A stretch of 64,000 bases of DNA from Armatimonadota bacterium (GCA_025354405.1 JANXMY010000027.1:62001-126000), one strand, 5' to 3'; shown: positions 49,964-59,153, counted from the stretch's first letter. Numbers and translations are program-made. The notes: a model not told the origin generated them from the sequence alone.

Positions 49964-50435
49964 GCCGCAGCACGAACTTCAGATTGAAGCGCGGGTCACA
50001 CGATGCACAGGAGGAGAGTTTCAGCCGTCGATGCCGGAGGATCTGCTTGCTGCAGACGGGGCAGGTGTAGTGGTATTTAGGCGGGCGGGCGGGCCGCTTG
50101 ACCAGTGGGGTCGATGCATAGCGACGTGTCACGCCCAGGGCATACGCGAGGGCCCAGAAGTCGGCGCGGTGATGTGGATGGACGATGTGGGCGACTTCGT
50201 GCCGGAACGTGTTCAGCGTTTCCTCGATGCCATGTTCGCGGTGCGCCTGCCAGCTCACCACGATTCGGTGGAGCCGTGGCTGGTAGTATCCACCATATGT
50301 TTTGCGCGTGGAGACGACGATCGCGGGCATCTTCAGCCCTCCTTGAAAATGCGCGGCGTTCAGCCGGACGAATTCCAAGAAAAGCACTTCCCGCAGAGAA
50401 TCTTGTTCAGAGTGGGTCGAGACCGATGGTTTCAT
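49914..50435 (-). CDS. SprT-like zinc metalloprotease domain protein
   Basis: A 173-residue protein. It carries RHEVAHIVHPHH (HExxH plus a downstream His) near residue 80, preceded by NTF, and a C-terminal zinc ribbon (CPVC...CASC). This is the arrangement of SprT/Spartan-like peptidases, which in other organisms cleave DNA-protein crosslinks; bacterial members are poorly characterised. Its start overlaps the end of the nucleoside phosphorylase gene by 29 bp and its end overlaps the convergent transporter gene by 50 bp. Both overlaps are long but both frames look genuine. Confidence 0.85.
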   Translation of the reverse strand: MKPSVSTHSEQDSLREVLFLEFVRLNAAHFQGGLKMPAIVVSTRKTYGGYYQPRLHRIVVSWQAHREHGIEETLNTFRHEVAHIVHPHHRADFWALAYALGVTRRYASTPLVKRPARPPKYHYTCPVCSKQILRHRRLKLSSCASCDPRFNLKFVLRLIPRETTEPESCAPGK

Positions 50436-51729
50436 AGATTACAGATTTCAGATCAGGTGGTTTTGGCCCCAGCGTGAAGGCTTCCCAGACTTGCGACGCC
50501 AGCTGACGTGCGGTCATTTCGCAGGCTGTATAGAGCGTCGCGATCGTGCTTCCCTCAGCGATATACTGGCCGACGGTCTCGCGCAGAACAATCCCCGCTG
50601 CAGGATCGATGCGATCATCTTTGTGGACACGGCCTGCCCCGAGGTTCATGGCGACCAGACCGAGGGTCTCAGCATCCACCACCTGAATGTAGCCGGAGCT
50701 CGTGGCTTTTATGTCCCACTTGGCACGAGCACAGGGAGCCTTCAGCAAGTGATGCAGGTAATCACTACTGCCGCCCTGAGACACTACAATCTGGCAGAGC
50801 TTTTCGAATGCCGCCCCCGAAGTGATCTGCTCTTCGGCCAAAACTTTGCCCTCGCCGAGCGTGCGCACACGGCCTGCCAGCAAAAATCCCGCCCCGGCCA
50901 GAAGCAAAACCAGTGCCTTCAAGCGCGACTCAACCCAGGGATTGTTTTGCAGCAGCATGATGACTTCGCGCACTTCCACCAAGTTACCAATGTTGTAGCC
51001 GAGCGGGACATCCATATCCGACAGCACCGCCGCGACCCGGCGGCCGTGCGCCTCTCCGATCTTGATCATTAGCGCTGCCAGAGCACGGGCTTCCGGCAGC
51101 GTTTTCATAAACGCCCCACCCCCGACTTTGACATCCAGTACGATCGACGGACACCCGCCGGCAATTTTCTTGCTCATGATGCTGGCGGCGATCAGCGGCA
51201 AAGATTCCACGGTGGCGGTGACATCGCGCAGGGCATACATCAGGCGGTCTGCGGGGACTAGATGCTCCGTCTGAGCACACAAACAGGCACCGATGCTCTG
51301 CACCTGCGCCAAAATCTCACTGACTTCAAACGACGTGCGTGTCCCTCCGAGCGACTCCAGCTTGTCCAGAGTACCTCCCGTGTGCCCCAGCCCACGCCCG
51401 GACATCTTGGGAACAAACACCCCCCCTGCGGCCAGGATTGGAACCACGGCAAGTGTCGTCTTGTCTCCTACCCCGCCGGTACTATGCTTATCCACGCAGG
51501 GACCGGGAATCGAAGAGAGATCGAGGGTCTCGCCGGATGCAACCATCGCCGCCGTCAGCGCGAACGTCTCAGCCTCGGTCAAACCATGCCACACAACCGC
51601 CATCAGCCAAGCACTCATCTGATAGTCTGGAACAGCGCCCTGCGTATAATTTGCGACGAGAAACTGTATTTCTTCGTCCGTGTGCACCTCGCCCAGTCGC
51701 TTTTTACGGAGAATATCGATGACACGCAT
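50407..51729 (-). CDS. pyrimidine-nucleoside (thymidine) phosphorylase
   Basis: A 440-residue enzyme that splits thymidine, deoxyuridine or uridine with phosphate. MRVIDILRKKRLGEVHTDEE opens the alpha domain; DKHSTGGVGDKTTL (phosphate/pyrimidine loop), KMSGRGLGHTGGTLDKLES and DVKVGGGAFMKT are the family motifs. The C-terminal domain has AGRVHKDDRIDPAAGI. It could be named deoA or pdp; sequence alone does not decide the nucleoside preference. With the BMP-type importer at 13-18 kb, the organism appears able to use nucleosides. The SprT-like gene follows in overlap. Confidence 0.95.
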   Translation of the reverse strand: MRVIDILRKKRLGEVHTDEEIQFLVANYTQGAVPDYQMSAWLMAVVWHGLTEAETFALTAAMVASGETLDLSSIPGPCVDKHSTGGVGDKTTLAVVPILAAGGVFVPKMSGRGLGHTGGTLDKLESLGGTRTSFEVSEILAQVQSIGACLCAQTEHLVPADRLMYALRDVTATVESLPLIAASIMSKKIAGGCPSIVLDVKVGGGAFMKTLPEARALAALMIKIGEAHGRRVAAVLSDMDVPLGYNIGNLVEVREVIMLLQNNPWVESRLKALVLLLAGAGFLLAGRVRTLGEGKVLAEEQITSGAAFEKLCQIVVSQGGSSDYLHHLLKAPCARAKWDIKATSSGYIQVVDAETLGLVAMNLGAGRVHKDDRIDPAAGIVLRETVGQYIAEGSTIATLYTACEMTARQLASQVWEAFTLGPKPPDLKSVIYETIGLDPL

Positions 51730-51772
51730 AGTTTATTCCTACTGGTTCTTAAAGTGAGGGTATCATAGAAGC

Positions 51773-52684
51773 GTGATTATTGACTTTCATTGCCACATTA
51801 CCACGCCGGGCAGTCACCTGCCGAGCTCGGAGGGAGAATATTACCGAGTTCTGCCTCAGATGGCTGCCGCCGGAAGACTGCTAGGGCACTGGACTCAGGA
51901 AGCAATAGACACGATAGCCGAACAGATTCGAACGCCGGAGGCATTACGGACCTACCGCCGGCTCGGGCCACTTATTTACACCGAGATGTCGCGACGTATG
52001 TCCGAAGCAGATGCTCCCTCTCTGCTGGCGGAGATGTCTGAAACCGGAATATCTCAGGCCGTCGTCGTCGCCATGGACCCATTCGTTCCGACCGGGGAAG
52101 TTCTGGAAGCCTGCCTCCATCTTCCGGGCCTGCTGATTCCTTTTGGCTCCAATGATCCTAACCGAGACGATTACGAGGCCAATTTCGCGAAACTTCTGAC
52201 CCGCCCCATCCGCGGAATTAAGTTCCACAGTGACTTGCAAAGACTGCCGCTGGACTCACCACGGCTTTTCGTTATGCTGAAGATATTAGCTGGTTCCGAT
52301 GTATCGCACCTGCCAATTTATCTGCACACCGGGAGCTTCCCGATCTACCGTCCCCAAAATTCGCCATGGCAAGCGGCACTGCCGCGTCTGCTTTCGACGT
52401 TCCCTACTCTCACGTTCGTCTGTGGCCACTCCGGATGGGATGCACCTCAGGCAGCACTCAGAGCCGCACGAACTTACCCAAATCTATATTTAGAAACAAG
52501 CTGGCAGCCCGCGCGGATGATCCGCCGCCTCTGTGACAAGCTTGGCCCCGAGCGACTGCTGTTCGGCTCGGACTTCCCGCTCTTCTCTCAGCGGCGTGCC
52601 CTGCGGAATACCCGAGCTGCACTCACAGATGCCGAGTTCACGCTGGTCACGTCGGAAAATGCGCGACGTCTCCTGCGTTTCTAA
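51773..52684 (+). CDS. amidohydrolase family (TIM-barrel metal-dependent hydrolase)
   Basis: A 303-residue amidohydrolase-2-type enzyme. IIDFHCHIT at the N-terminus gives the HxH metal site, GIKFHSDLQRL a metal Lys/His region, FVCGHSGW the later His, and RLLFGSDFPLF the catalytic Asp. These enzymes decarboxylate or hydrolyse diverse small molecules; the substrate is not predictable. The start is GTG, only six bases after a TATCAT element, so the mRNA may be leaderless. It faces the phosphorylase gene divergently. Confidence 0.9.
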   Translation: MIIDFHCHITTPGSHLPSSEGEYYRVLPQMAAAGRLLGHWTQEAIDTIAEQIRTPEALRTYRRLGPLIYTEMSRRMSEADAPSLLAEMSETGISQAVVVAMDPFVPTGEVLEACLHLPGLLIPFGSNDPNRDDYEANFAKLLTRPIRGIKFHSDLQRLPLDSPRLFVMLKILAGSDVSHLPIYLHTGSFPIYRPQNSPWQAALPRLLSTFPTLTFVCGHSGWDAPQAALRAARTYPNLYLETSWQPARMIRRLCDKLGPERLLFGSDFPLFSQRRALRNTRAALTDAEFTLVTSENARRLLRF

Positions 52685-52695
52685 ATCTCGCGTTT

Positions 52696-53547
52696 CTAAA
52701 TCTCTCCTTCAAACACTTCGGTGGCCGACCCGGTCATATATACATGATTGTCGCCTTCCGACCATTCGATGTCCAGATCGCCGCCAGGAAGATGTACGAG
52801 CACTCTGCGCCCAGTCTTGCCATTTAGAACGCAGGCAGCGACTGCCGCGCAGGCTCCGGTGCCGCAGGCCAGAGTTTCTCCAGCGCCGCGCTCCCAGACC
52901 CGGAAGTTGATTTCGCGCTCTGACAGCACCTCGATAAACTCCGTATTGGTCCGGCGTGGAAACATCGGGTGACTCTCCACTTTCGGTCCGATGACTTCGA
53001 TCGGATAGTCTTTCACCCGATCCACAAAGATGACCGCGTGCGGGTTGCCCATGGAAACGGCAGTGACATAAATGGTCTGACCATCGATCTCCATCGGGAC
53101 ATTGACTGCTGATGTCTCTCCATGGCCCAGAGTGGTAGGAACCAGCGCAGGCTCCAGCACCGGCTCGCCCATATCTACACGAACAGTGTCTGCCTTGCCG
53201 TCCGCCCCGACATGAATCTGGAGATGGAGCAGCCCTGCCCCCGTCTCAACCGGGACAAAGTTTTCGCCGTGAGTCAAACCCCGATCCCAGAGGTACTTCG
53301 CAAAACAGCGGATGCCGTTCCCGCACATCTCAGCTTCGGAGCCGTCTGGGTTGTACATCTTCATCGCAAAGGGGGCCGACTCGCCGGCCAGAACCGCGAT
53401 GACGCCATCCCCCCCGACCCCAAACTTGCGGTCACAGAGAGTTGCCGCCTGCAGCTTCGCCGCTTCCAGCCGCGCGCCGCCGCCTTCCCCGAGGCAGCTA
53501 ACCATGACAAAATCGTTACCGATACCGTGCATCTTCGTAAATTGCAT
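52696..53547 (-). CDS. dapF: diaminopimelate epimerase
   Basis: Interconverts LL- and meso-diaminopimelate for lysine and peptidoglycan synthesis. The 283-residue protein has MQFTKMHGIGNDFVMV at the N-terminus and both catalytic cysteines, in NPDGSEAEMCGNGIRCF and LACGTGACA. NTEFIEV and the repeated two-domain layout are typical. The ATG at 53547 was preferred to a TTG three codons upstream. It starts 25 bp after hfq and is the last gene of the operon. Presence of DapF is consistent with a meso-DAP cell wall. Confidence 0.96.
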   Translation of the reverse strand: MQFTKMHGIGNDFVMVSCLGEGGGARLEAAKLQAATLCDRKFGVGGDGVIAVLAGESAPFAMKMYNPDGSEAEMCGNGIRCFAKYLWDRGLTHGENFVPVETGAGLLHLQIHVGADGKADTVRVDMGEPVLEPALVPTTLGHGETSAVNVPMEIDGQTIYVTAVSMGNPHAVIFVDRVKDYPIEVIGPKVESHPMFPRRTNTEFIEVLSEREINFRVWERGAGETLACGTGACAAVAACVLNGKTGRRVLVHLPGGDLDIEWSEGDNHVYMTGSATEVFEGEI

Positions 53548-53572
53548 TGAGGACAACTTTCAGGGTTCCTAG

Positions 53573-53971
53573 TCAGGAAATCGGGTCTACCAGAGCCGCT
53601 TCGGGAGTGGCTGAAGCAGGAGCAGGGGTCGGATCCTGAACCGTCAAAGATGCATCAGGGTGGGATGCACCGGTGATGTCACCAGAAGTAACCGCCGGAG
53701 CACCGACTGACTGGGGGACCAGACCGGCTTCGCGCATTGCTTCGCTGTAAAGGTTCTGGATTGGACGCATCGGCACGATACTGGTAATCGCGTGCTTGTA
53801 GACAAGCTGTGTCGGCTTGCCGGGGCTGTCTAACAGCAGCGTAAATGAGTCGAAGCCGCGCACATTCCCGCGCAGCTGCACACCGCCGATGAGATAGATC
53901 ATGACGCCGACATTTTCTTTGCGCACCTGGTTTAAAAAAGTATCCTGAAGATTCAGCTGTGTCTTATTCAT
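53573..53971 (-). CDS. hfq: RNA chaperone Hfq with an extended C-terminal tail
   Basis: A 132-residue Sm-like protein. The Sm core is clear: [40 protein letters not shown] and [10 protein letters not shown], the last matching the YKHAIST RNA-binding motif. After about residue 75 comes a tail of some 57 residues rich in Ala, Pro, Asp and Thr, longer than most Hfq tails and likely disordered. It overlaps miaA by four bases, the classical miaA-hfq order. Its presence implies small-RNA regulation in this organism. Confidence 0.95.
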   Translation of the reverse strand: MNKTQLNLQDTFLNQVRKENVGVMIYLIGGVQLRGNVRGFDSFTLLLDSPGKPTQLVYKHAITSIVPMRPIQNLYSEAMREAGLVPQSVGAPAVTSGDITGASHPDASLTVQDPTPAPASATPEAALVDPIS

Positions 53972-54975
53972 GAATTTCTGTTGTCCTCTTTGTTAACGCA
54001 AATTATCATTTTGGATATCTCGTGCGCTAATTGCTCCGGGGTGCGGCCGTCGGCCGCGATCCAGCGAACGCGCTTGTCGCCCCGGAACCAAATCAGCTGC
54101 CGTTTGGAAAACCGCCGAGTCTCCTGTTTGATTTCAGCCACGGCAGATTCCCAGAGCAAATCGCCTGCCAGAAATGCGTTTATTTGCCGGTATCCCAGTG
54201 CCAGCATCGGCTTGAGTGAAGCAGAGTAGCCGCGCTCCCGCAGGCCGCGCACTTCCTCTAAAAAGCCCGATGCGAGCATGAGATCAACGCGGGTATCAAT
54301 ACGGTCATAGAGGTGGTCACGGTCCGCGAAGTGCAGGCCAAACAGGATTGGCTGCTCCAGGCTCTGGTTCGCCTGGTTTTCCGCGTGAAGATCAGTCATG
54401 GTCCGACCGGTCGCCGCAAATACTTCCAGAGCCCGTATCTGTCGACCAATATCGTTCACATGCAGCCGTGCTGCTGTTTCCGGATCAATCATCCCGACCT
54501 GCGCCAGCAGTGCCTCGTTGCCATGCTCCAATGCAAATCCACGCCATCTGGCACGGAACTCTTCATCGGGCGGGGCCGCAGGGATGTCCAGGCGCGTCGT
54601 TAGTGCACGAATGTAAAGGCCCGTACCACCTACCAGCAGGGGAACACTTCCGCGCCCGGAGATCTCTGCACAGGCAGCTTCACCCATTCGCTGATAGTCT
54701 GCGAGTGTCCATTCTTGATCAGGATCAGCCGCATCAAGAGCATGAAAAACAGCCTGTGCCTGCTCTTTGGGTGTTGGCTTGGCCGTCCCGATGTCCATAT
54801 ATCGGTAGACCTGCATGGAGTCAGCCGAGACAATTTCCGCACCTAGCTGCTGTGCTAACCAGACCCCAACCGCCGTCTTTCCTGAGGCAGTCGGGCCAAC
54901 CAGTGCGATACGATTTGCGATTGCTGACGGACTTAGTATAGCACACTCAGACGGCTTTGGCGAGAGCATCGGCAA
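53968..54975 (-). CDS. miaA: tRNA dimethylallyltransferase
   Basis: Adds dimethylallyl to A37 of tRNAs reading UNN. The 335-residue protein has the P-loop [51 protein letters not shown] and [13 protein letters not shown], all diagnostic. The N-terminal 20 or so residues before the P-loop are unusual and overlap the end of the glutaredoxin gene by 29 bp. A TGCTATACT promoter element lies within them, but no other ATG, GTG or TTG is available closer to the P-loop, so I kept this start. Confidence 0.95.
   Translation of the reverse strand: MPMLSPKPSECAILSPSAIANRIALVGPTASGKTAVGVWLAQQLGAEIVSADSMQVYRYMDIGTAKPTPKEQAQAVFHALDAADPDQEWTLADYQRMGEAACAEISGRGSVPLLVGGTGLYIRALTTRLDIPAAPPDEEFRARWRGFALEHGNEALLAQVGMIDPETAARLHVNDIGRQIRALEVFAATGRTMTDLHAENQANQSLEQPILFGLHFADRDHLYDRIDTRVDLMLASGFLEEVRGLRERGYSASLKPMLALGYRQINAFLAGDLLWESAVAEIKQETRRFSKRQLIWFRGDKRVRWIAADGRTPEQLAHEISKMIICVNKEDNRNS
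54935..54943 (-). promoter_or_regulatory. internal extended -10 element (TGCTATACT) at the start of miaA
   Basis: On the minus strand TGCTATACT lies inside the first codons of miaA. It is identical to the extended -10 of rpmB. It could drive hfq-dapF, or a shorter miaA using a non-standard start. Confidence 0.4.
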
Positions 54976-55192
54976 TCTCCGATTCGTCCGGCTCTACCAG
55001 CATGGTGTCGCCAATCCAGAGCGTTGGGGTGACCTCGCGCCCGGTCCACGCAGCAACCTGTTTCAGGGCATCGGCGTCTTCTTCGATATCTACTTCGTCC
55101 CATGTGAGTCCCCGCTCACGCAAGTATTGCGAAGCGCGGGCAACATCCGGGCAGCCGGGACGAGTATACATAACAATCTTTGGCTGGTTCAT
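54947..55192 (-). CDS. glutaredoxin family protein
   Basis: An 81-residue thioredoxin-fold protein: KIVMYTRPGCPDVARASQYL with a C-P-D-V active site (one cysteine only, so monothiol chemistry), the cis-Pro loop VTPTLWIGD, and a C-terminal helix. Similar small proteins reduce ribonucleotide reductase or act in iron-sulfur handling; which applies here is unknown. The ATG at 55192 gives MNQPKIVMYT. It overlaps both neighbours slightly, consistent with operon membership. Confidence 0.88.
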   Translation of the reverse strand: MNQPKIVMYTRPGCPDVARASQYLRERGLTWDEVDIEEDADALKQVAAWTGREVTPTLWIGDTMLVEPDESEIADALAKAV

Positions 55193-56259
55193 AAACAAAA
55201 ATCCCTCAGTCTGTTTGCAACCACCTCTGCCCCGTTTGTCGGATAAACCAGAGGGTCGGGTCGGGCTTCCAGGGCTGCTGTCAGCGCATACCCCCAGTTC
55301 CCGGCAAAGAAATCCGCTTCACAAATCTCGATACCGCCTCCCCATTTATTCATACCCATAACCAGCGCATCATGCTCGGCAAAGCCATGGCGGGGCAGAT
55401 AGATCAGCGGCACCGAATTGGCAATGCATTCGGTGAGCGTGCCATATCCGGCTTTCGAGATGACGGCATCCACCGACGCTGCAACATCAGCATATCGCCA
55501 GAGTGTGGGATCGAAGACGCAGACATTGGTCGGAAGGGGCTGAGTCAGAGGGCGATCTACCAGAAACACCCAGTCTCTCAAATGCCCCAGGGCCGCCCAG
55601 TCAATAGACAAACCCCAGTTGCCAAGATAGAGCAATGCCAGCTTTTTGCTCGGCAATATGCCCAGTGATGCCGTCACTGAGGAACGAATGGGATGACCTC
55701 GACGCGCGACCAGTGGGACACGCTCACTTGCAGAGAACACATCACCGACCGTGGACACGGCCAGCGGTGTCAAACAGGCCAGAGTCGCCATTCCATATTC
55801 CCCAGCCATTTGGGTCAGCAGATCAGCATCACCGGCAGTTTGCACATATTCCGAGTAAATATCGTGCCAGGTGAAGTTAGCAACGGCGACACTGGGAATA
55901 CCTGACGCATGTGCCGCTCGAAGTGGAAAAGAGGGCACGTCGGAAGCGACGCAGCGCACGCCGCGCCCTTGCAGAAAAGCGATCTCGTCCGGCAGCCTTT
56001 TGAGATTCGCCTGGGCAATCTCGTCGTAACGAATTAATGTTTCACGACGCAGAACGGTGACGCTGTCGCTTTGAATGCATCCGCAGTCATATTCCGCAGA
56101 GATATACTCAAACTGTCGCCCCGGAAGCTCTTCGCGAAAGAGCCGTTCCGGGGCCATAGTTTTAAGAATAAAAGGCAGGTCCGGCGGCAGTGCTTTCAGG
56201 ACCTGCGTTGTGCGAATTGCGTGGCCGAACCCATGCCCTGTCACGTAATAGCAAAGCAT
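55189..56259 (-). CDS. MurG/arabinokinase-N-domain-like glycosyltransferase
   Basis: A 356-residue GT-B-fold protein. It begins YYVTGHGFGHAIRTTQVLKAL, like the first domain of plant L-arabinokinases and related bacterial proteins. The C-terminal half has VDAVISKAGYGTLTECIANSVPLIYLPR, the nucleotide-sugar site pattern. In plants this domain is fused to a GHMP sugar kinase; here a GHMP kinase of the galactokinase family lies in the neighbouring operon. With the GH51 arabinofuranosidase directly upstream, a role in pentose or galactose salvage is plausible. The ATG at 56259 lies five bases after the GH51 stop. Confidence 0.75.
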   Translation of the reverse strand: MLCYYVTGHGFGHAIRTTQVLKALPPDLPFILKTMAPERLFREELPGRQFEYISAEYDCGCIQSDSVTVLRRETLIRYDEIAQANLKRLPDEIAFLQGRGVRCVASDVPSFPLRAAHASGIPSVAVANFTWHDIYSEYVQTAGDADLLTQMAGEYGMATLACLTPLAVSTVGDVFSASERVPLVARRGHPIRSSVTASLGILPSKKLALLYLGNWGLSIDWAALGHLRDWVFLVDRPLTQPLPTNVCVFDPTLWRYADVAASVDAVISKAGYGTLTECIANSVPLIYLPRHGFAEHDALVMGMNKWGGGIEICEADFFAGNWGYALTAALEARPDPLVYPTNGAEVVANRLRDFCL

Positions 56260-56266
56260 GGCGAGC

Positions 56267-57754
56267 TTACACCAGTCCTGCGACAACTGTCTGCACGGAG
56301 CAGGCGGGCAGTGTCAGGATCAGCGTATCGCCTGAAGCGTCCAGATTTGCCTCCCGAACGACCACTGTTTCCGGCTGCTCGGATGTATTGATGGCATTGG
56401 CCGCCCCCGCCATCGTCCGCACACTGCCCCCGCTGAATGTCCCGTCACGCAGGCTAAGTGTAACTTCCTGCGGTTCGGTAAGATGCCGGTTGCTCAGGCT
56501 GATGATGAGCTTGCCGTCTTTCTTCGAAGCTGATGCCGATAGGAATGGCAATGAGCCACTGGGCAGAGTGCCGTAAATCATTGGAACCGCAGAAATCGAC
56601 TGCGTTTTCATATCATCAAATTCGGCACGAACCGCAGACGCTCCGCGATGCGGCGCATACAGCGAGAACAGGTGGTAGGTTGGTGTCAGCCACATCTTCT
56701 CTCCGGAGGTCTGTACCAGAGCCTGCAAAACGTTCACAATCTGCGCGATATTGGCAGTCGAAACTCGGCTGCTCCATTTCTGAAAAACGTCTAAAACCCC
56801 TGCCCCGACAACGGCATCGCGTATCGTGCTGGGAGCCTCATAGTTCGTGGAGGGCACAGCTTCCGGGTGCCAGATGCCCCATTCGTCGAAGGCGATCCCG
56901 ATCTGCTTGCGGCCCGCCGTGAAAAAGCGGAGAATTTCGTCGGTGTAGCGGATGCTCTCTTCCACAACGGTCGCAGCCTGCATCGAGGAATAATATTCTT
57001 CGTCAGAGAAGCCGACGGCGGAGCCGTTTACCCAGTACTGATGCACGGAAACGTGGTCGAGGAGATGCAGATGATTGCGCATCGTCTCAATCAGCTTCAT
57101 GTTCCAATCGCGATCGTTCAGCCCGCAGGCGACCAGCTGCACAGAGCTGTCGGCCATTTTCAGGAACGTCGAAAACCGTTTGTATTCTTTGGCATAGGCC
57201 TCGGCGTCGTAGTTACCGCCGCAGCCCCAGTTCTCGTTGCCGACGCCCCAGAACCGAACATTCATCGGGTCAGGATGACCATTTGCTGTCCGCTCCCGCG
57301 CCAGAGCCGTGTCCGCCGTGCCGTTACAATAAGTGATCCAATCCGCCAGCTCCTGCGGTGAGCCGGAGCCGACATTTCCAGCCAGATACGGGTCTGCACC
57401 GATCGCTCGGCAGAGCGCAATAAACTCGTGTGTCCCCAGCGTGTTGTCTTCAACTACATTAAGCCCGCAGCTTTCCGCCCAGGTACGTGGGCGGCTTTCG
57501 GCAGGGCCGATACCGTCGCGCCAGTGGTAGGAATCCGCAAAGCAGCCACCGGGCCAGCGCAGCTGCGGAATGCCGACAGCTTTCAACGCATCAAGGATGT
57601 CGGTTCGGAAACCGCCCTGATTTGGAATAGGAGAGTCTAAACCCACCCAGAGGCCGTCATAGCAGCAGCGGCCCAAATGCTCTGCGAAGTGGCCGTGAAT
57701 ATAGGGAGAAATGGTGCCGAGTATTTCCCCGGCATGGATGGTAAGTTTAGACAT
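56267..57754 (-). CDS. alpha-N-arabinofuranosidase, GH51
   Basis: A 495-residue retaining glycoside hydrolase releasing L-arabinose from arabinoxylan or arabinan. ISPYIHGHFAEHLGRC and LRWPGGCFADSYHWRDGIGP form the barrel start. The acid/base Glu is in FWGVGNENWGCGG and the nucleophile Glu in IAFDEWGIWHP. A C-terminal beta domain follows residue 370. There is no signal peptide, so it acts inside the cell on imported oligosaccharides. It starts 21 bp after the SDR gene. Confidence 0.95.
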   Translation of the reverse strand: MSKLTIHAGEILGTISPYIHGHFAEHLGRCCYDGLWVGLDSPIPNQGGFRTDILDALKAVGIPQLRWPGGCFADSYHWRDGIGPAESRPRTWAESCGLNVVEDNTLGTHEFIALCRAIGADPYLAGNVGSGSPQELADWITYCNGTADTALARERTANGHPDPMNVRFWGVGNENWGCGGNYDAEAYAKEYKRFSTFLKMADSSVQLVACGLNDRDWNMKLIETMRNHLHLLDHVSVHQYWVNGSAVGFSDEEYYSSMQAATVVEESIRYTDEILRFFTAGRKQIGIAFDEWGIWHPEAVPSTNYEAPSTIRDAVVGAGVLDVFQKWSSRVSTANIAQIVNVLQALVQTSGEKMWLTPTYHLFSLYAPHRGASAVRAEFDDMKTQSISAVPMIYGTLPSGSLPFLSASASKKDGKLIISLSNRHLTEPQEVTLSLRDGTFSGGSVRTMAGAANAINTSEQPETVVVREANLDASGDTLILTLPACSVQTVVAGLV

Positions 57755-57775
57755 GAAAACGGTACCTCAACGTGA

Positions 57776-58519
57776 TTAATTATTTGGTTTCCGATGAATC
57801 AGAGTGGCCGTCGCTTGATCGAGCGGGCGAATGACCATGGTATCGATGTTGACATGGGCGGGCCGGGTGACGGCCCAGACTATCGCTTCGGCCACATCGT
57901 CGGCGGTCAGCGGCGTCATGCCTTCATAGGGCTTCTTCGCACGCTCCGCATCGCCGCCAAAGCGCACAAGGCTGAACTCCGTCTCGACAAGGCCCGGCGC
58001 GATCTCGGTGACCCGAATTGGCTTGCCAAGCAGCTCCAGCCGTAATGTCTCGGTGAGGGCACGAACGGCGTGTTTCGCCGCCGTGTACCCACCCCCGCCA
58101 GGATAGACTTCAATCCCGGCGATGCTGCTGATATTAACAATATGGCCTGCCCCGGAAGCTTCCATCTTCGGCAGCAGGGCACGGACCATCCGCATCGTCC
58201 CGAGTACATTGGAGTCGAACATCGTTCGCCATTTTTCCTCGTCGGCATCGGCGATCGTCTCAAATCCTAATGCGCCTCCGGCACTGTTGACTAGTACGTT
58301 CACCGCCGGGACCTTCTCGCAGAACGCCAGGACACTCGAGGCATCGGTGACGTCCAGCTCCAAAGCCGTCGCCCCAATCGCATCGGCGACCTTGGACAGC
58401 CGGTCCAGGCGCCGTGCTCCAATATAGACCTGATAGCCAGATGCTACGAGATGCGCAGCCGCTGCCGTTCCAATTCCGCTGCTCGCTCCGGTCACGACAG
58501 CAATAGGTTTGTTTGACAT
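57776..58519 (-). CDS. short-chain dehydrogenase/reductase
   Basis: A 247-residue classical SDR: AVVTGASSGIGTAAAAHL (cofactor loop), VLVNSAGGALG (NNAG position), NISSIAG (catalytic Ser) and YTAAKHAV (Tyr and Lys). The ARR after the second strand (IGARRLDRL) suggests NADPH preference. It resembles the YdfG/serine 3-dehydrogenase group, which oxidises small hydroxy acids, but substrate is not fixed by sequence. First gene of the SDR-GH51-GT-Grx-miaA-hfq-dapF operon. Confidence 0.92.
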   Translation of the reverse strand: MSNKPIAVVTGASSGIGTAAAAHLVASGYQVYIGARRLDRLSKVADAIGATALELDVTDASSVLAFCEKVPAVNVLVNSAGGALGFETIADADEEKWRTMFDSNVLGTMRMVRALLPKMEASGAGHIVNISSIAGIEVYPGGGGYTAAKHAVRALTETLRLELLGKPIRVTEIAPGLVETEFSLVRFGGDAERAKKPYEGMTPLTADDVAEAIVWAVTRPAHVNIDTMVIRPLDQATATLIHRKPNN

Positions 58520-58600
58520 AATTGTCTTTCTAAGAGAGGTGCGAGAATTTGCTGGGAGCGTGACTCGCCGGGAAAGGTCTTTCGGAACCTAAGCCCGAGA

Positions 58601-59153
58601 AGAACCTAACCCCGACGCTCCGCGTCGCCCCTTCCCTGTTACGGAAGGGTTAAGATACTCTTTGCGCGATTGGCGAGATTTATCTCCGCTGCGGTGCAGA
58701 TTTCAGCGAAGATACTCTGCAAGTTGTTCTCTATGCGCGAGTTGCTGAAGCGCAGCACTTGCAGGTTATTTCTAGTCAATATGCAGTCTCGGTCCCGATC
58801 GTAGTCGGCCTGAGAATCATGGACGGTCCCGTCATATTCGATGATAAGACGTCCCTCACGGCAGTAGAAGTCGGCGATGAAGCCTTCAATTACTTGCTGG
58901 CGGCGAAAATGCAGCCCAGCTAACTGATTGTTTCGCAAGCTCTTCCACAACACAGCCGCAGCAGGTGTCGTCATCCGACGCATTTGCCGTGCCAGCGCCT
59001 ACTTTTCCGGCTGCCGGGGCGCTAAAACAATCTTGCCATCTTCCACAGCCATTGCCTCCATTATTGATGCATTACCCATTCCCCTCCACGATTATTTCCT
59101 TCAACCCTTCCCTAACAGGGAAGGGTCGACGCGGAGCGTCGGGGTTAGGTTCC
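58601..59153. mobile_element. inverted-repeat element carrying a DUF559 gene
   Basis: The arm 58601-58655 and the reverse complement of 59099-59153 match at about 48 of 51 core positions. Each arm has two hairpins (CGACGCTCCGCGTCG and CCCTTCCC...GGGAAGGG). Between them lies one gene, whose last codons and stop are inside the left arm. The right end runs out as GGTTCCAAAAGC, the same edge as the miniature element at 29.8-30.0 kb. No transposase is present; the DUF559 protein is the only candidate partner. Confidence 0.65.
58639..58983 (-). CDS. DUF559 domain protein (Vsr/PD-(D/E)XK-fold endonuclease-like)
   Basis: A 114-residue protein with the DUF559 pattern: RRMTTPAAAVLWKSLRN, GLHFRRQQVIEGFIADFYC, EGRLIIEYDGTVHDSQ and DRDRDCILTRNNLQVLRFSN. 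The Asp of ADFYC and the EYDG segment occupy the positions of the nuclease metal ligands. The usual Glu of TPAE is Ala, and a stop codon six codons upstream of the ATG leaves a slightly shorter N-terminus than usual. The final residues (LTLP) are encoded by the flanking inverted repeat. Confidence 0.82.
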   Translation of the reverse strand: MRRMTTPAAAVLWKSLRNNQLAGLHFRRQQVIEGFIADFYCREGRLIIEYDGTVHDSQADYDRDRDCILTRNNLQVLRFSNSRIENNLQSIFAEICTAAEINLANRAKSILTLP

